10,937 nucleotides of DNA from Echinostoma caproni (GCA_900618425.1 UZAN01000308.1:1-10937), one strand, 5' to 3'; positions 1 to 7,476 are shown, numbered from the stretch's first letter. Notes: generated from the sequence alone by a model not told the origin. Translations and numbers: made by a program.

Positions 1-165
1 TTATTTGAACTGATTATGAAATGCATCCTTTGGAATTTCTGATTGTCAACTATTGGGGTGGATTCACAGTCCATTGTTCAACTAATTGAGACGGCTGTTA
101 TTTATTATCATAACCTGCGCATATAATTTTACCAATAGAGAAATACGTACGTTCTGTGTCCATAT
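1..165 (+). repeat. Left arm of a 165-bp perfect inverted repeat
   Basis: Bases 1-165 are the exact reverse complement of 3893-4057; position n pairs with 4058-n, and I checked all three 45-60 base blocks with no mismatch. After one mismatch at 166 the pairing resumes for 167-174 (against 3884-3891) and is then lost. The arm starts at the first base of the window, so its outer end is not defined here and the repeat may be longer. No tandem structure, tRNA-like box or poly-A tail is visible. The minus-strand Gag frame next door runs into the arm and stops at 82-84, but residues coded inside the arm do not look like Gag. It could be a terminal inverted repeat, one of two copies of a dispersed repeat, a recent inverted duplication or an assembly artefact. 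Confidence 0.97.
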
Positions 166-169
166 TAAA

Positions 170-533
170 ACTTCCGATGTGTCACCCTTATGGACTTCCT
201 GCGTTCGCACCGCCGCAACTTCCTTATCGATAAACTGCCTCACAACTGCGGCTAGCGTTAATACGTCCATGGTACGTCCCACATTGATGAGTTTCGCTTT
301 CTCGCGTATGTCCTCCTAGAGGCTCTCTGTGAAACGGTCAAGGAGTAGTTCCAAGTGAGCATTCTCATCCAGTGTCGGTAGTGCGCGATCCAATAGGACA
401 CGCAGGGACATGACATGCGAAAGTGGAACCGCACCGACTCCGAGCTGCGCCATCTTAAAGCGACGGAGTGCCTCCTGGCCGGGGTGTCAAAGCCCACGAT
501 CAGGCCGGCCATCGCCGACCCTTGAGGAGCACT
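170..533 (-). pseudogene. Broken retrotransposon Gag fragment
   Basis: One minus-strand frame reads like a Gag capsid fragment of an LTR retrotransposon. It has short blocks such as EALRRFKMAQLGVG, LLDRALPTLDEN, LELLLDRFTESL, EDIREKAKLINVG and DVLTLAAVVRQF, in the order and spacing expected for the helical core. Gag forms the particle that packages element RNA. The frame is interrupted by TAG at 316-318 and TGA at 487-489, and it runs on past the likely element end to a stop at 82-84 inside the repeat arm. No zinc knuckle, protease, reverse transcriptase or integrase is present, so this is a short dead piece. It is clearly GC-richer than the DNA around it, which supports a separate origin. 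Assignment to LTR-element Gag is by recalled family resemblance; the clade (Gypsy-like is my guess) is uncertain. Confidence 0.6.
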
Positions 534-1713
534 CCATTTTTAATCCTCGAAAGTTACAGACTACTCACAAGTGAGTAGCATCTCACAACAGAAGTAAGTA
601 GCTTATCACGGTTGGCAATGAACTTTGCATTCTAGAGGCCGGGGATCCTACTGCGTGCAAGCGATGCAAACGTAAAATTATGGAGAAGGAAAATTCGAGG
701 CCAAACGGTGGATAAGGAAGTAAGCAAATCAATCGAAATACTTAAACAATTGCCCAGAATTTCCTGGGTGAGAATGAAATCAGTATGCTTATTTCAATCA
801 GTTATTGATCCAAGGTGTGAACCGAGTGTAACCAAATAATCATTAGTGATGCTGATACTTATTGCAAGCAAACTTTTCTGAAAAAAGAGAACAATGCAGG
901 GAGAAGTCTTACGCAAATGCGAGTGTGTCAATACAAGACTGTAATAGTAGGTCGCAACTATAGAGGTAAAACGTGTGAAGAATAACACAAAGCTTATTGG
1001 AAAGTAGAATGCCCCTTGCTTCGACCTTGAAAAGAGTCAAGCTGATGACAAGATGCCCAAATACTTTAGTAGAAAAACCCTCTGTGAGAGTTGGATACAG
1101 GCGTTGTTTATTTCAGTGTATCTAATCTTTGTGTGGAGTTCCGTCGTTGTCTGCACAGTTAGAAACGGAACACAAATTTCAAACCAAAACCATTGAACAA
1201 TCTACTGATCATAGGAAGTTCAGCCCAAACTTTCTTGTGTAGATGCAGAACCAATCACAACGAATAAACCTAAAGATCATCACGCGCTGGAGAAGTGAGT
1301 CAGAGAAACCAAACTACAGAGTAAAAAACGAACAGGTTTGTGTTGAGATATTATTATCCATCAGACTGAAAACATCGTTCTGAAGTATATACTATGGAAG
1401 ACTACCGGATACAGCAGCCGGAAATATGAATATTGATTCACCGATGGAAACTCCGCATGCAAGAGAAGAAAAGTGGTTTATTCCGTTGAATGCACAGGGT
1501 TATTATATCCCTGACCTCTATGCAGCGTACACTCAATCTACTGGATAAAATGAGGTGTAGCATATTTCACATCTTAAATTATGCATATTATCTTTAGTTT
1601 TGTTTCAATAAAGCACTCGGGTTGTGAAGAGTACAGGCTGAACGTTTTGCAATCAAACGTAGAAATATCATGTTTGTGAAAGATGGTGGCAACCTCAAGG
1701 CACGCTTTGCTAT
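534..1713. other. AT-rich stretch without a supported gene
   Basis: No ORF here is convincing on either strand. The longest, about 64 codons on the minus strand at 794-988, has no family resemblance. On the minus strand a 26-nt segment at 911-936 is flanked by ...ctattacag and gtaaga, an exon-like arrangement whose length is not a multiple of three. Apart from the short palindrome at 561-578 I see no repeat, RNA gene or regulatory element I could defend. Confidence 0.5.
561..578. repeat. Short perfect palindrome with 2-base spacer
   Basis: ctactcac-aa-gtgagtag is an 8-bp perfect inverted repeat about 30 bases beyond the 5' limit of the Gag fragment. It could be part of the former element's end, a chance palindrome or a protein-binding site. 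The right half also contains a GTGAGT donor-like string. Confidence 0.85.
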
Positions 1714-2127
1714 CTAAACAATATTGTATAAAAATTGAATGGTTCTGAGGCCCCCAAAAACGTCCACAATATATATTGGCGTGTGAAATCTACGAAGGAA
1801 GAAACATGAGAAATGCCGGTGTTTACAAACGAAAGATGAACTCGAAAAAATCAAGTGCGATTGTGTGTCTGTTGTCAATGTTTTCAGTTTATTCCTTATC
1901 ATTTTCTCACCTGGAAACTCGCAAAAATCTGAAATAGGTATTAAAAAAAAGAAGACAATATTCTCCTTTAGGCAAGAAGTGGGTACATGCATCATGATTG
2001 AATACTGAGTTTCTCGCGCCAACATACAGCCAAACTGACAACTTGATAAACTATATAAACTCACTGAGCTCCAGTGCTTAAAAAGATCACATGGTGAAAT
2101 ATCAGCCCGATTGACTATTTCCACCAT
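1714..2127 (-). CDS. Unrecognised 137-codon ORF, perhaps splice-containing region
   Basis: This ATG-initiated frame is open for 137 codons. At this base composition a rough estimate is that about 0.1 ORFs this long would occur by chance in the window, so it is only mildly suggestive. It begins MVEIVNRADISPCDLF, has a hydrophobic run around residues 57-65 (NIVFFFLIPI) and is rich in Ser, Phe and His. I recognise no family. The middle contains a strong minus-strand acceptor (a long T tract ending tttcag) and a strong donor (gtgaga) 18 nt apart, at 1911-1928. If those splice sites are used, the long ORF is a read-through artefact and only the small segment is exonic. No neighbouring gene supports it. 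Confidence 0.2.
   Translation of the reverse strand: MVEIVNRADISPCDLFKHWSSVSLYSLSSCQFGCMLARETQYSIMMHVPTSCLKENIVFFFLIPISDFCEFPGEKMIRNKLKTLTTDTQSHLIFSSSSFVCKHRHFSCFFLRRFHTPIYIVDVFGGLRTIQFLYNIV
1911..1928 (-). other. Candidate 18-nt micro-exon
   Basis: On the minus strand, a pyrimidine tract with eight or more T's leads to tttcag, then ATTTTTGCGAGTTTCCAG, then gtgagaaaatg. Acceptor tract, AG, CAG|GTGAG donor and a length divisible by three make this the best micro-exon-like signal in the window. All three phases are open (six codons, for example IFASFQ). There is no transcript evidence. Confidence 0.35.
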
Positions 2128-2682
2128 TTAATGCAATATGGGTTCACACATCAATGAAAAATCGGTAAAACGCAAACGATTTTACCATTTTAGATGTCCA
2201 CTTATACATAATCGCCTCGTTGGGGTCTCAAACTAAATACGGCAAACTGTGGACAATACCTGACAAAAAACTCAATGAAACGGCCAGTTTTGGAAACATC
2301 ATTTTAAACGTACGCTAATTTTGCAATCATGCGGTTGGTAAATGCCAAGCATTATCCTCATAAATATGACAAGCATCCAGTTTATAATCAATTTTCGTGA
2401 AGTTAAATTCTGCCATCAAAACTTGGAGATCTACTTTGTTGCGTTCAATGAGTTTGCAGTTGGTGACTTTCGTTCGGAGTCTTTATGAGTGATAGTCCAA
2501 AAGAGCGATTTATTGGAAGTTATTGGGATTATATTCAGCATTTTACTATTTATATTTTATCAGATGTAGAAAAACCGGTTTGCAGTTCTGTCGCTAGAAA
2601 GCTTGAAACGGTTATTGGCAATTACAATACGGTGATTGGTCCTAGCATGTGATAACTCTTCAAATAATTCCCAATTTTATAC
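2128..2682. other. AT-rich stretch, nothing recognised
   Basis: No supported coding, RNA or repeat feature. Short open frames on both strands have no family resemblance and no convincing splice framing. Confidence 0.5.
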
Positions 2683-2845
2683 CTTTCCTGAGTCATATTC
2701 CACTGGCTATCGAAAATATTCATTCATCCCAATACTTATTCGTGATTTCATTCCTAGATTCGGGTTGTTTGATTTTGGGTTCGGTTTCCACAGTTTCTAC
2801 CTCCATCCGCTTCACGGGATTCACGTTCTCAACGTAACTTACAGG
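2683..2845 (-). CDS. Candidate exon pair with a 29-nt intron, product unknown
   Basis: A minus-strand frame is open from 2845 down to a stop at 2720-2722. It reads as a hydrophilic, Glu/Lys-rich segment (for example NPVKRMEVETVETEP, then KIKQPESRNEIT). Just before the stop there is a possible donor (gtattg, 2730-2735), and 29 nt later an acceptor (ttttcgatag). Removing 2707-2735 keeps the frame open into a 24-nt segment at 2683-2706 (QWNMTQE), which ends at a good donor, gtataa. Known schistosome introns can be about this short, which makes the model possible. Two plus-strand ORFs overlap the same bases, so the coding strand is not certain and no domain is recognised. Confidence 0.2.
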
Positions 2846-2998
2846 TTACTTCAACTATCGTCCGGTCTTTCCTCTTCAATCTGCCCTTTATTCACTTATT
2901 CGTCGTTTTGCCTCGACGCAGGAAATATTGTGTTCACATGTGGACCTTGATACTCACTGGCTTACAGTGGTTATACACATTTTGTGCGCCTCACTCAC

Positions 2999-3013
2999 GT
3001 GGTATCGGTGTGA
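2999..3013 (-). other. Weak candidate 15-nt micro-exon
   Basis: TCACACCGATACCAC is followed on the minus strand by a consensus-type donor (gtgagt) and preceded by attaatcag, which has only a weak pyrimidine tract. Length is a multiple of three and all phases are open. Confidence 0.15.
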
Positions 3014-3205
3014 CTGATTAATCACCTAGGATGTTAAAGTCCAAAGTCGCAGACAGGTAGCCACAAGAGTACCTCACCGATCAATAATTGATGGAAGTCA
3101 AACTGATTATACTGAACTATGTTCTGATTTGTTGCATGTAACTGATACTAAACAATGCGGGATCATTTATCCTTCCAGTTACCGAAAGCACGGTTTTGTA
3201 CTTAC

Positions 3206-3220
3206 ATAAAATATGCTCTC
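3206..3220 (-). other. Candidate 15-nt micro-exon
   Basis: Minus strand: gatcatacttcaccag, then GAGAGCATATTTTAT, then gtaagtac. The donor is consensus and the acceptor moderate. Five codons, open in every phase. Confidence 0.22.
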
Positions 3221-3892
3221 CTGGTGAAGTATGATCCCCTTCTGCTGGTGGTACAGAAGCTTGTACATTTTGATCTGCGTAAGTTATCAGATTATTATTA
3301 AAGTGGTATTGCCATAGGTAAGATTTATGCAGGGGTAAACATACTTCAAAGCGGTTTCAAAGTACATTTAATTTCCGTTTATTTGTCAGACTCACACTTG
3401 TTGTAGGAGACTAACGCTAAATATTGTTTGGCGAAAATGCGAACAAAATTAAAAAATTATTGAAAGATCATCTATGAAACATGGATTTGCTTTACTCCCA
3501 TTGAATTGATTGCTCATGGTGAAAGTTGTTGGTTAGCCTGTCATAACGCCATACATTCAAACATATAATTTGGGTCTTCGCACTACTGTGTTTGTATTTA
3601 TTCATTTATTTGTCTATATTTCAAAGTAAAAGAATAATTTCAGTAGCACAACAACTCACCATTTTTCAAGGATTTCGGCTCTACACGTTTTGGAAACGGC
3701 GGATGTCAAAAAGTAAACAAAATTTGAAGAAAAACAAGTCAAAAAATTCTTCTCATATCGTCTAATGAAACCCTATTTTGACCAACTAATTTAAACGAGG
3801 TTTCAAATTGCTGTTATTCAAAACTAAGATGAATATAACATATTAGTTATATCAATAGTCTGATTACTTGAGATTTGAAACAAGAAGTTTTT
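3221..3892. other. AT-rich stretch up to the right repeat arm
   Basis: No recognisable gene. On the minus strand a 21-nt segment at 3660-3680 lies between cgtgtag and a consensus gtgagt donor; two of its three phases are open. Otherwise I see no repeat, RNA gene or domain. Confidence 0.4.
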
Positions 3893-4057
3893 ATATGGAC
3901 ACAGAACGTACGTATTTCTCTATTGGTAAAATTATATGCGCAGGTTATGATAATAAATAACAGCCGTCTCAATTAGTTGAACAATGGACTGTGAATCCAC
4001 CCCAATAGTTGACAATCAGAAATTCCAAAGGATGCATTTCATAATCAGTTCAAATAA
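3893..4057 (-). repeat. Right arm of the 165-bp perfect inverted repeat
   Basis: Exact reverse complement of 1-165. Inner edge: matching resumes beyond one mismatched base for eight more bases (3884-3891). Outer edge: the arm is followed at once by cgtaagtaattc, which contains a consensus-type splice donor (GTAAGT at 4059-4064) on the plus strand. Distance between the arms is about 3.7 kb. No target-site duplication can be tested, because the matching flank of the left arm lies outside the window. Confidence 0.97.
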
Positions 4058-4594
4058 CGTAAGTAATTCTCTGCGCTTTATCATCAATGAGTAGCAGAGT
4101 GTTTTCTTGAGAAAAGAATCGAAAGTCATAATGCTGCTCGTAAATCTTCAAATATGCTTTACGCTGTGCATCACAACACATATCTCAGCCTAGTATCGAA
4201 GCCATTCCTCAAACACGCTTATGTGTCTGTTTTATTAACCGCTGTTCAACTTTCGTTTGTTCTCTGAGGAAGAATCCAAATTATACAAACAACGGTATGC
4301 GGTATACATATACATATATATATATATATATTTGCTGTTTACCAGCTTTTACAAAATAAGGCGAAGAACGGAAAACGTTTTGACTATTTGAGGAAGACCA
4401 GTTGTTTTTTGTATGATGATTAAACGTCAACCACAATGAACCGAACTCATTCATTCTGATATAAATTAAACCTGTTTTTTTATAGATGACAAAGGAATAA
4501 TTATTCAGATTATACTATGTTTCTTCAAATTGTGACTGGTAAACTTCGGGGCAATATTTAATGTTCATTGTTTTACTGGTAATATTTTACTTAC
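4058..4594. other. Intergenic-like stretch with an AT microsatellite
   Basis: Nothing recognised as coding. The only clear structure is the TA-rich simple repeat at 4303-4333. A consensus splice donor (GTAAGT) begins at 4059, directly beside the inverted-repeat arm. Confidence 0.5.
4303..4333. repeat. (TA)n / (TATACA) simple repeat
   Basis: The run tatacatatacata is followed by uninterrupted TA dinucleotides to about 4331. This is an ordinary microsatellite. Confidence 0.9.
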
Positions 4595-4615
4595 TTTGCA
4601 GCAGAGCCTTATGAG
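4595..4615 (-). other. Candidate 21-nt micro-exon
   Basis: Minus strand: a moderately pyrimidine-rich stretch ending ctactgcatgcag, then a 21-nt segment (LIRLCCK in phase 0, HKALLQ in phase 1), then gtaagtaaaat, a consensus donor. Phase 2 contains a stop. Length is divisible by three. Confidence 0.25.
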
Positions 4616-4777
4616 CTGCATGCAGTAGAACAATGCGTTCACACATCACATCGGTATGCCATAAACATTAGGTAGGTTTACACAGTTCAATTATCGAATT
4701 CGCCGTTGGATGAAAAAGGGCACTCTTTACTTGACTTGAATTGACGTACTGTGTACACTCAGAGTGAAACATCAATA

Positions 4778-5056
4778 ATGAATAGTCGATACCGAGAACG
4801 CGTTCAAAAGAGATTTGGGATGAGTGCTTCCAATCGAAACGTCCTGGCGGACTTGATACAATGCACTATATTTATTGTTGTGTTTGAACAATTCGAGGAG
4901 GTTATTTATGCCGACAGCGGTAATGTATCGTTTCCAGCAACACATCTCACAGGGTTTGGTACAACAGGTAAATCAACACCAGACTATAGTGCAGTGTTTC
5001 TATCAACAGCGATATTCATAAAAATCAGGATCATAAGACTGATTTTGTGCACGTGA
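4778..5056 (+). CDS. Unrecognised plus-strand ORF or exon
   Basis: The ATG at 4778 (the frame is open from slightly upstream) starts a frame of about 92 codons with balanced, coding-like codon use. It opens with a basic segment (RYRERVQKRFG), then has a hydrophobic stretch around IQCTIFIVVF and a possible N-glycosylation site (NVS). A good donor-like string, cag|gtaaat, lies inside at about 4967. Upstream, tgtacactcag at 4751-4761 could serve as an acceptor. The C-terminal part after that donor is less protein-like, which fits an exon ending there. No domain family is recognised and no neighbour supports a role. Confidence 0.22.
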   Translation: MNSRYRERVQKRFGMSASNRNVLADLIQCTIFIVVFEQFEEVIYADSGNVSFPATHLTGFGTTGKSTPDYSAVFLSTAIFIKIRIIRLILCT

Positions 5057-5511
5057 TTTAATGCATTCCACAAGCGTTTGCACCCTTAGCTGTGCAAAGT
5101 CAGTGTCCCCTATTTGTCGCAAAAATACTTTTTTCAATAACGAGTCATTGACTTAAAATGTTGTGAATTTATACGCCTATCTTATTTTTGATTTGCTAAC
5201 ATCTTTCTTATCGGATGTTGATAACAAAACTGAAGAATATTATTTTATTTGTCTCTATTTATTTCTTATGATCTCCGGACTTCTTGCTTCCCCCAACCTT
5301 ACACACAGGCATATTTATCCAGTGTAACTGAAATCATTGAGCAATCAATTGAAAAACGGATTTATGTATGCAAGGGCCATTGAGGGTGACTTGTTCAAAT
5401 CACAAACACGCACACAAACGTAAGAGTGTGCTTGGGCACATTTCATTCCCGTGGAAGATGTTTGCGATCCCTTTATTGAGAAAACTGCTGCCAGCATCTC
5501 AGGACACGCAA
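5057..5511. other. Stretch without a supported gene
   Basis: An AT-rich first half has nothing recognisable. The second half, upstream of 5512, has short open frames on both strands that overlap the end of the tentative minus-strand gene. I could not choose among them. Confidence 0.4.
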
Positions 5512-5638
5512 TCAACCTCCTTTCTCCTTCCCAGGATGTCGTAAACGGACGATCTTTGCTTTGCAAGCAGCCGATATCCAGCTACCGAAATCGCCAAGCA
5601 TGTTCGACATAGTCGGATACAATTTCGTGATTATTAAG
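5512..5638 (-). CDS. Tentative last exon of the minus-strand gene
   Basis: After an acceptor (taccacgcctag) a frame stays open for 41 codons to a TGA at 5512-5514. It gives a segment with an aromatic/Gly-rich middle (NMLGDFGSWISAACKAK) and a basic end (RLRHPGKEKGG). It starts in phase 2, which matches the donor of the proposed exon at 5708-5756 across a 69-nt intron. Caution: a plus-strand frame and another minus frame over the same bases also read plausibly, and only transcripts could decide. Product unknown. Confidence 0.27.
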
Positions 5639-5707
5639 CTAGGCGTGGTACAAAACACATGGTGGACGTTTCAAAGGGACCGCCATAACCTCAGGTTTCG
5701 TCATCAC

Positions 5708-5756
5708 CACTTCACATTTAGTGATTTGAGATTATGGTTTGTCTGTAACGTTACCT
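5708..5756 (-). CDS. Tentative 49-nt exon of the minus-strand gene
   Basis: Bounded by acceptor acgttttag and donor gtgatg. In the phase required by its neighbours it reads EVTLQTNHNLKSLNVK, with no stop; the other two phases contain stops. The flanking introns would be 58 nt (5757-5814) and 69 nt (5639-5707). The donor is not a strong match. Confidence 0.25.
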
Positions 5757-5814
5757 CTAAAACGTTGTTTGGCATGGAGTTGAATTAACTTGCTGAATAC
5801 TTACAGATGTTAAC

Positions 5815-5934
5815 CAATAGTGTGACACACAGGAATAAGCACAATCTGTATACCGGACTGAGCCATCTGAATCGCCGCTGCACTTTCACCGATCGGAGTG
5901 ATATCGCCTGCGTAGAATGTTATTTCCATTGACC
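5815..5934 (-). CDS. Tentative exon with alternating strand/helix pattern
   Basis: It begins after aatttccttag and is open until a stop at 5810-5812. If the weak donor gttaac is used, the exon ends at 5815. It encodes blocks SMEITFYAGDITPIG, ESAAAIQMAQSG and IQIVLIPVCHT, an alternation of beta-like and amphipathic helix-like segments. That pattern is typical of an alpha/beta fold, but I see no motif that names one. The guanine at its start completes the split codon left by the exon at 5987-6032. A second frame is also open and ends in a hydrophobic run before a stronger donor (gtaagt at 5801-5806), so the exact exon is ambiguous. Confidence 0.35.
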
Positions 5935-5986
5935 CTAAGGAAATTTATTCACCTGGATTCAAAATCAGAGAAAATGTTATGCTAAC

Positions 5987-6032
5987 CATATTCTGTGAGT
6001 AACTTGATGATGCTTCGAAGCACGTACTGAAC
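5987..6032 (-). CDS. Tentative short helical exon
   Basis: It lies between a pyrimidine-rich acceptor region (acttcttcaattgttcagag) and a donor, gttagc. It encodes VQYVLRSIIKLLTEY plus one base of a Gly codon that is completed by the next exon. The intron between them (5935-5986) is 52 nt and ends in ttccttag. The sequence has the spacing of an amphipathic helix. A start two bases earlier (6034) or a second AG at 6027-6028 are alternatives. Confidence 0.35.
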
Positions 6033-6229
6033 CTCTGAACAATTGAAGAAGTAGATAAGTATGCCACTAGCCAAATAAAGCGATCAAGCACAAATCAGAG
6101 CTTCATGTTAGCTAGGTTTACCTAGTGGCAGGGAAACGCAAAAAATTACATATGTTCAATTTATTAGAAAGAAAAATGAACTGCTTCTTATAAATGATAA
6201 ATAATAAATGCGAGCTCCAAATTACTTAC

Positions 6230-6247
6230 ACACATTCATCAGATAAA
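6230..6247 (-). other. Candidate 18-nt micro-exon
   Basis: Minus strand: ccaattttctttgcacag, then TTTATCTGATGAATGTGT, then gtaagtaatt. Both splice sites are strong. It is open in two of three phases. It follows a 48-nt open segment at 6300-6347 (RLLEFCILLNHNGYE) that ends in a consensus gtgagt donor, and phase is kept between the two. I could not join this pair to the flanking proposed exons without shifting a splice site by two bases, so they may be alternative exons or chance. Confidence 0.3.
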
Positions 6248-6299
6248 CTGTGCAAAGAAAATTGGGGAAGCGTTTGAACATATCAGTAATTATACACTC

Positions 6300-6347
6300 A
6301 CGTTTCATAGCCATTGTGGTTCAAAAGGATGCAGAATTCCAGGAGTC
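6300..6347 (-). CDS. Tentative 48-nt exon
   Basis: It ends in a consensus donor (gtgagt). In one phase it reads RLLEFCILLNHNGYE, which looks like a real helical segment. The acceptor (tgtgtatgag) has a poor pyrimidine tract. In that frame an ATG further out (ATG TTC GAT) is preceded directly by a stop, so an internal start is another reading. Phase agrees with the 18-nt segment at 6230-6247. Confidence 0.25.
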
Positions 6348-6456
6348 GCCTCATACACATATCGAACATTCACGTGGTTCGTTCAAACATGGCTATGGCT
6401 AATTGAAAGCAACTAAATGCTTTGCAATTTAAGATTTATTGATTGTTTGTATTCAC

Positions 6457-6492
6457 GGAACGTCGAAAACATTTGTATAACAGTTCTTTCAA
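6457..6492 (-). CDS. Tentative 36-nt exon
   Basis: Acceptor ctgaatgtcctag and donor gtgaat bound a 36-nt segment reading LKELLYKCFRRS in phase 0. That is the phase left by the exon at 6682-6719 and accepted by the exon at 5987-6032. Acceptor is fair, donor moderate. Confidence 0.22.
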
Positions 6493-6509
6493 CTAGGACA
6501 TTCAGTTAT

Positions 6510-6552
6510 TTATATATATACATATATGCATAAAAATATATATATATATATT
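6510..6552. repeat. TA-rich simple repeat
   Basis: Two runs of TA dinucleotides are separated by catatatgcataaaaa. This is an ordinary microsatellite; in the tentative gene model it falls inside an intron. Confidence 0.9.
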
Positions 6553-6681
6553 CACTAGTTTACCTTCATATCATGCATCGCTTGTTTTATTGTCCGTGAA
6601 CGCAATAATGCCAGTCAAGTTAAAATGATGACCGTAACGATTATTTGTGATGATCTAGAGGTCTACAATTTATTCAGTTAC

Positions 6682-6719
6682 CTGATAAGCCTCCGAAAGC
6701 CTAAGTAATGGAGGACTAT
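6682..6719 (-). CDS. Tentative exon, best-supported pair, 3' member
   Basis: The acceptor is atattaattccag and the donor CAG|gtaact, both good matches. In phase 1 it reads SPPLLRLSEAYQ after a split Asp codon shared with the exon at 6758-6807. The 38-nt intron between them (6720-6757) starts gtaatttttctgac and ends aattccag, a textbook minimal intron. The two segments join in frame without any adjustment, which makes this pair the strongest evidence for a gene on the minus strand. The peptide looks helical; no family recognised. Confidence 0.4.
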
Positions 6720-6757
6720 CTGGAATTAATATGGGATAATTGGGTCAGAAAAATTAC

Positions 6758-6807
6758 CTTGAAGAAAATTAGGCAGTTTCGGTATAACGCAATCTACCGA
6801 AATTAGG
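6758..6807 (-). CDS. Tentative exon, best-supported pair, 5' member
   Basis: The acceptor is a pyrimidine-rich run ending cgccctcag and the donor is CAAG|gtaatt. It reads LISVDCVIPKLPNFLQ in phase 2. An inner AG at 6794-6795 would shorten the exon to 36 nt without changing its downstream frame. The phase at its 5' end fits the donor of the upstream ORF (7477-7784) across an intron of about 670 nt. Leucine- and proline-containing helical character resembles repeat proteins in general, but I see no signature allowing a name. Confidence 0.4.
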
Positions 6808-7017
6808 CTGAGGGCGTCGTAAAAGATTTAAATTTCTTCGATACATAAAAGATACACAGGACGGCAGATCCTAATTTCGTTCCAAGTAAACAGTTTATGA
6901 TCATAAACATTGGGAACAACTAACGGGATTTACCTAATTTTCATCGAACCGGGTTATTTTGTCACAAAACTGTTGACCGACTTTTTACACTACTTATTAG
7001 CATCCACTAATGTTTAC

Positions 7018-7085
7018 CCTGCTATGTCGCAGTACCTGGAATTTATCCACTTTTTTCGAATTCCCGAGGGGTGTGACATAGCAGG
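7018..7085. repeat. Imperfect hairpin
   Basis: cctgctatgtc (7018-7028) pairs exactly with gacatagcagg (7075-7085), and ggaatt (7038-7043) with aattcc (7059-7064). The result is an 11-bp and a 6-bp stem separated by an asymmetric internal loop, with a 15-base terminal loop. The size is compatible with a small-RNA precursor or a decayed miniature element, but chance is possible. Confidence 0.6.
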
Positions 7086-7476
7086 AGATTGACTGTAATT
7101 CAGAATTATTTGCTCGTAGCCACGGATAACATATGCAGTGAGGATCTGCAATTCACACATTATTCGCACACCACATCCGATTTCTGCGTTGATTGTATCG
7201 GTGTGTCATGCGAGACCAAACTAACACGCTACATTCCACTCCCAATATCACATTCAGTTGCCTGATCTGAAGCTTTATAGCAAACTAGTAGTTTCAAAGT
7301 TGCTGGACTCAATTTATATCGTGTTTGAATAAAGAAATAATGAACCGGTTATACTGAACGGGTTAATCACTTGGGAGCAGGTCATGTAACACGTGTCTAA
7401 TGATGTGTTTGTCCGCAAAATGCTACCGTTTGCATATTTTTTGGAAGAAATTTTGCAACTTCACGCCTGACGTTAC
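7086..7476. other. Ambiguous stretch, no supported gene
   Basis: A plus-strand frame open over 7077-7265 reads as a Cys-containing peptide (DFCVDCIGVSC). A minus-strand frame over the same bases also reads plausibly. Neither has strong splice or start signals. In the tentative minus-strand gene this would be intron. Confidence 0.3.

Noticed and set aside
631..648. tctagaggccggggatcc resembles part of a cloning polylinker (XbaI and BamHI sites close together)
   Set aside because: The spacing and order do not match a common vector polylinker and the surrounding DNA is not vector-like; two 6-base sites nearby can occur by chance.
2636..2950. 104-codon plus-strand ORF rich in Phe, Ser and Tyr
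   Set aside because: Composition is what an antisense reading of a Glu/Lys-rich minus-strand frame gives, and it has no family resemblance.
5813..5934. Reading the alpha/beta-like exon as a von Willebrand A domain
   Set aside because: The strand-helix-strand rhythm is similar, but no metal-site (DxSxS-type) motif or TDG-like turn is visible, so the name is not justified.
7077..7265. Plus-strand Cys-containing open frame of about 62 codons
   Set aside because: No start or strong splice signal, and the opposite strand reads equally well; length is within chance expectation.
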